DNA of 64,000 nt from Luzula sylvatica. Taxonomy: Eukaryota; Streptophyta; Magnoliopsida; Poales; Juncaceae. The stretch is taken from contig OX326959.1 of NCBI GenBank assembly GCA_946800325.1, positions 41,592,908 through 41,656,907 on the forward strand. The letters are read 5' to 3'. The translations under genes and the position numbers were made by a program. The notes beneath the pieces were generated by a model. The model worked only from the letters and a program-made list of their open reading frames with translations, was not told the origin of the DNA and ran no database searches. How positions within the stretch are numbered: position 1 is the stretch's first letter; every line of letters begins with the position of its first letter. Positions 61,546 through 64,000 of the stretch are shown in pieces.

Positions 61546-62030
61546 TTGAAAACATATTTATCCTTTCTTTAAATTTTGAATATTGAACAAGAGGAGGCGC
61601 TTCTCTATTTTCCAATCTGACCCTCTCATTTGACCTAAACTAGGATTTTGATATTTGCGGTCTCCGTAATAAATATCAAAAATAGGATTTTGATATTTGC
61701 AGATTATTATTCCTAAAATTTTAGAATATAAGACCCATTAAAAATAATGCTCTTCCCACAATCAAAATCGAGTTCTTATGTGTCAAAATTTTCGAAAGGG
61801 TATAATCGTAATTTTATTTTTATAGATTATTTAAATAAATATATTGTATGATCTTATTTGCAAAATTTTAATGGGATGGCAAAATATATTATTTAAATAA
61901 ATAAATATTGCTCATCCTGGCTTTTGTACATTACGGTCCAAACACTTATATTCTGGGATGGTAAAATTTTACAAAATTGCTTGCATCACACGTTTAACAA
62001 AATCGATCAATGAACTAAAGATCTGGCGTT
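61546..62030. other. Spacer before the copia element
   Basis: A 32-bp direct duplication around TAGGATTTTGATATTTGC(A/G)G occurs at 61640 and 61683. No gene. The 3' LTR of the copia element could begin here but was not identified. Confidence 0.35.
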
Positions 62031-64000
62031 GTACCAAACGTTTAGTCAAAATTTCGTTATTTGTGATATTTCTTGTATGGGCTTAAGTCCGATCTCTTTA
62101 GTTGTTTTATACAACATATTTCTTGCAAGAGGTTTTGTTAACGGATCAGCCTAATTTTGGTGAGATCTTAGAAAGTCAATAGTAATTACTCCACTAGTAA
62201 TTAACTGTCTCACCGTACTGTGTCTCCGACCAATATGCCAAGACTTACCATTATATATTTCAATATATGCTCTAGATAGTGTGGCCTGACTATCACAATG
62301 TATTGATACATGCGGAATCGGCTTTGGCCATAATGGTATTTGTGATAATATTTCACGAAGTCACTCTACTTCTCTACTTGCTGATTCTAATGCTATAAAT
62401 TCCGCATGTGTAATACATGTCTGTTTCTTGGATTTCCAAGAGACACAGACAGCCCCATCAGCAAGTGTAAATACCCAACCACTAGTTGAAGCTTGGTATT
62501 CTATATCTGTTATCCAAATGGCATCATTGTATCCTTCTAAAATTGAAGGATCACCATTATAAGAAATATCATAATTTATGGTCTACTTTAAATATCTCAG
62601 TATTCTATGTACTGCTTGTCAGCGTAAATTATTTGGATTACTTGTGTACCGGTTTACTTTACTAACTACAAAAGCAATATCAGGTATGGTACACGTCATA
62701 TCATACATTAAGCATCCAATTATCTGTGCTTATCCTAATTGATTGACATCTCTACCATTATTAGGTAGTAGTTTCACACTTCGATCATATGATTTTTCAC
62801 ACTTGGTCTGTTACACGTCATATATGGTGTTGCTACTGAATCTATTTTCATCAAATATAACATCTCTTGATTCAATAATAGAATTTACATTCATTGAATC
62901 ATTTTAGTTCAACTACCATGAACCTATATGCTTTGCTATTTTGGGCATAATCTAAAAATATACATTTAATTCTTCTTTCACCCAATTTTTTCTTTTTGGG
63001 TTATGGCAATTTGACAATTGCTCGACAACCCCAAACTTTTAAATTAATTCAAGTTTGGTTTTCTTTTCTTAAAATATTCGTATCGTGTGACTTTATTGTT
63101 TTTGGTAGGGACTCTATCTAAAATATGACATGCTGTAAATGCAGCTTCTACCCCAAAAGTCTTGTTCCAAATCAGAATTAGAAAGCATTGAATTTATTAA
63201 TTCTGTCAAGACTCTATTTTTCCTTTCTGGCCATTTTGTTGTGGTGAGTAGGGTGCAGTTATTTGATGGATAATGCCTTTTGATTCAAAATAATGAGGAT
63301 TTATATATTCACCCCCTCTATCAGTTCTCAAACACTTGATAGAGCTTTCATTTGTAAACTTGATTTTTTTCTAAAGCTTCATCTTTTGATTTCAATAAAT
63401 ATACATAACAATATCGTGAAAAGTCGCCGATAAATGTAACAAGATATTTCTTTCCACCAATGGTTGGTGTGCTGTGAAAATCACATACATCAGAGTGTAT
63501 AAGCTCAAGTAAATTTGAATATCTTGTTACCATTGAGTATGACTTTCTAGTTATTTTTGTAAGTTTACAAGTCTGACAACTTGTAATATTCTTATCAAAA
63601 GATGGAATCAAATCTAGTTTCACCATTTTCCGCATTTTATGAAAATTAACATGTACAAGACGATTGTGCCACATACAAGGTGAATCAACCATATAAGTTG
63701 AAACATCATTGTTGGTTATGCTAAGTTGAAACATTCCACCACATAGGAACCTTTCCCGATATATTTATCATACTTCGACAGAATAAACCTATCTGCCTCA
63801 AATACAAGTTTCAAACAAAACTTAGTTAACAATCCACCTGATACGAGATTTTTTATAATATCTGGAACGTGATAAACATCATGTAACAATAGCGTTCTTC
63901 CAGATGTAAATTCAATCTCACAAGTTCCTTTGTTTTTGACTGGCACGGTGGATGAATTGCCCATATATAATGTCGATACTACTAATCATAGTGTTGAGTC
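62030..64000 (-). mobile_element. Decayed Ty1/copia retrotransposon, running off the right edge
   Basis: Minus-strand pol fragments follow each other in copia order from right to left. First comes the region before the integrase (about 63964-63720, with LLHDVYHVPDIIKNLVSGG). Then come the GAG-pre-integrase domain (WHNRLVHVNFHKM and a CxxC) and integrase (HSDVCDF, GDFSRYCYVYLLKSKDEA, then RTDRGGEY and PYSPQQNG in a shifted frame). Post-integrase text (KVWGCRAIV, DYAQNSKAYRF) follows, and finally an RNase H region (THAEFIALESASREVE, HCDSQATLSRAYI, GRRHSTVRQL, ADPLTKPL) at about 62620-62050. Frameshifts (near 63733 and 63355) and stops show it is dead. The reverse-transcriptase core between integrase and RNase H is missing. 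Confidence 0.9.
63348..63964 (-). pseudogene. Copia pol fragment: pre-integrase and integrase, frameshifted
   Basis: Two open frames overlap at 63716-63734. The upstream one (63964-63716) ends in VECFNLA-stop where the next begins MFQLSI, indicating a small indel. The second runs through the zinc-binding and integrase start and ends at 63348 in an A-rich stretch where the frame shifts again. It is noted as the longest recognisable protein part of the element. Confidence 0.85.

Overview
This 64 kb window is AT-rich nuclear DNA of a flowering plant, almost certainly a eudicot. The evidence is spliced GT-AG genes of land-plant families (a PIP2 aquaporin with the usual four exons, an isoprenylated two-HMA-domain protein, a C2H2 protein with a C-terminal EAR motif, a chloroplast-type rhodanese protein), separated by long stretches of plant transposon debris and simple-sequence repeats. 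No species can be named from the sequence; an asterid is only a guess. No operon, CRISPR array, prophage or other bacterial-type system was seen.

Seven protein genes can be modelled. In order: a 120-aa single C2H2 zinc-finger repressor-like protein (1050-1412, +); a 223-aa predicted myristoylated membrane protein of unknown function (5841-6831, +, 4 exons); a chloroplast rhodanese/TrhO-like protein of the STR8 type (8071-10641, -, 8 exons, 428 aa); a heavy-metal-associated isoprenylated plant protein (23104-26328, +, 5 exons, 382 aa); a 200-aa secreted protein with eight cysteines that I do not recognise (31714-32374, +, 2 exons); a PIP2 plasma-membrane aquaporin (33863-36173, -, 4 exons, 287 aa); and an organelle-type phosphohexomutase-family protein (56989-61004, -, 18 coding exons, 605 aa). 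In every spliced model the exon phases add up exactly and the joined reading frame stays open. The genes act in unrelated processes (transcription, tRNA or sulfur chemistry, metal binding, water transport, sugar-phosphate metabolism), so no shared pathway is implied.

The rest is repeats. At 1-8 kb there is a CACTA end, half of a foldback element with an AT microsatellite, and a CG-richer LTR-like block. At 12-22 kb there are a low-complexity ORF pair, a Helitron-like end, a foldback element with a duplicated right arm, and a GATACG-type inverted-repeat element. At 26-31 kb there are tRNA-derived SINEs, a GATCCGGAT-type element, and a Helitron filled with a degenerate GGACCAAAATGTA array. At 39-43 kb lies a direct tandem segmental duplication in which only one copy carries a GATACG element. 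At 44-51 kb there are SINEs, a second Helitron of the GGACCAAAATGTA family with intact A|TC...CTAG|T ends, and a Helitron-like element with an internally duplicated body. At 51.3-55 kb lies a second direct tandem duplication, in which only one copy carries an 825-bp foldback element. At 62-64 kb a decayed Ty1/copia element that has lost its reverse-transcriptase core runs off the right edge. The most informative novelties are the two tandem duplications with element-bearing and element-free copies, the foldback family with an AT microsatellite at its axis, the orphan secreted eight-cysteine protein, and the 7-nt first coding exon proposed for the phosphohexomutase gene.
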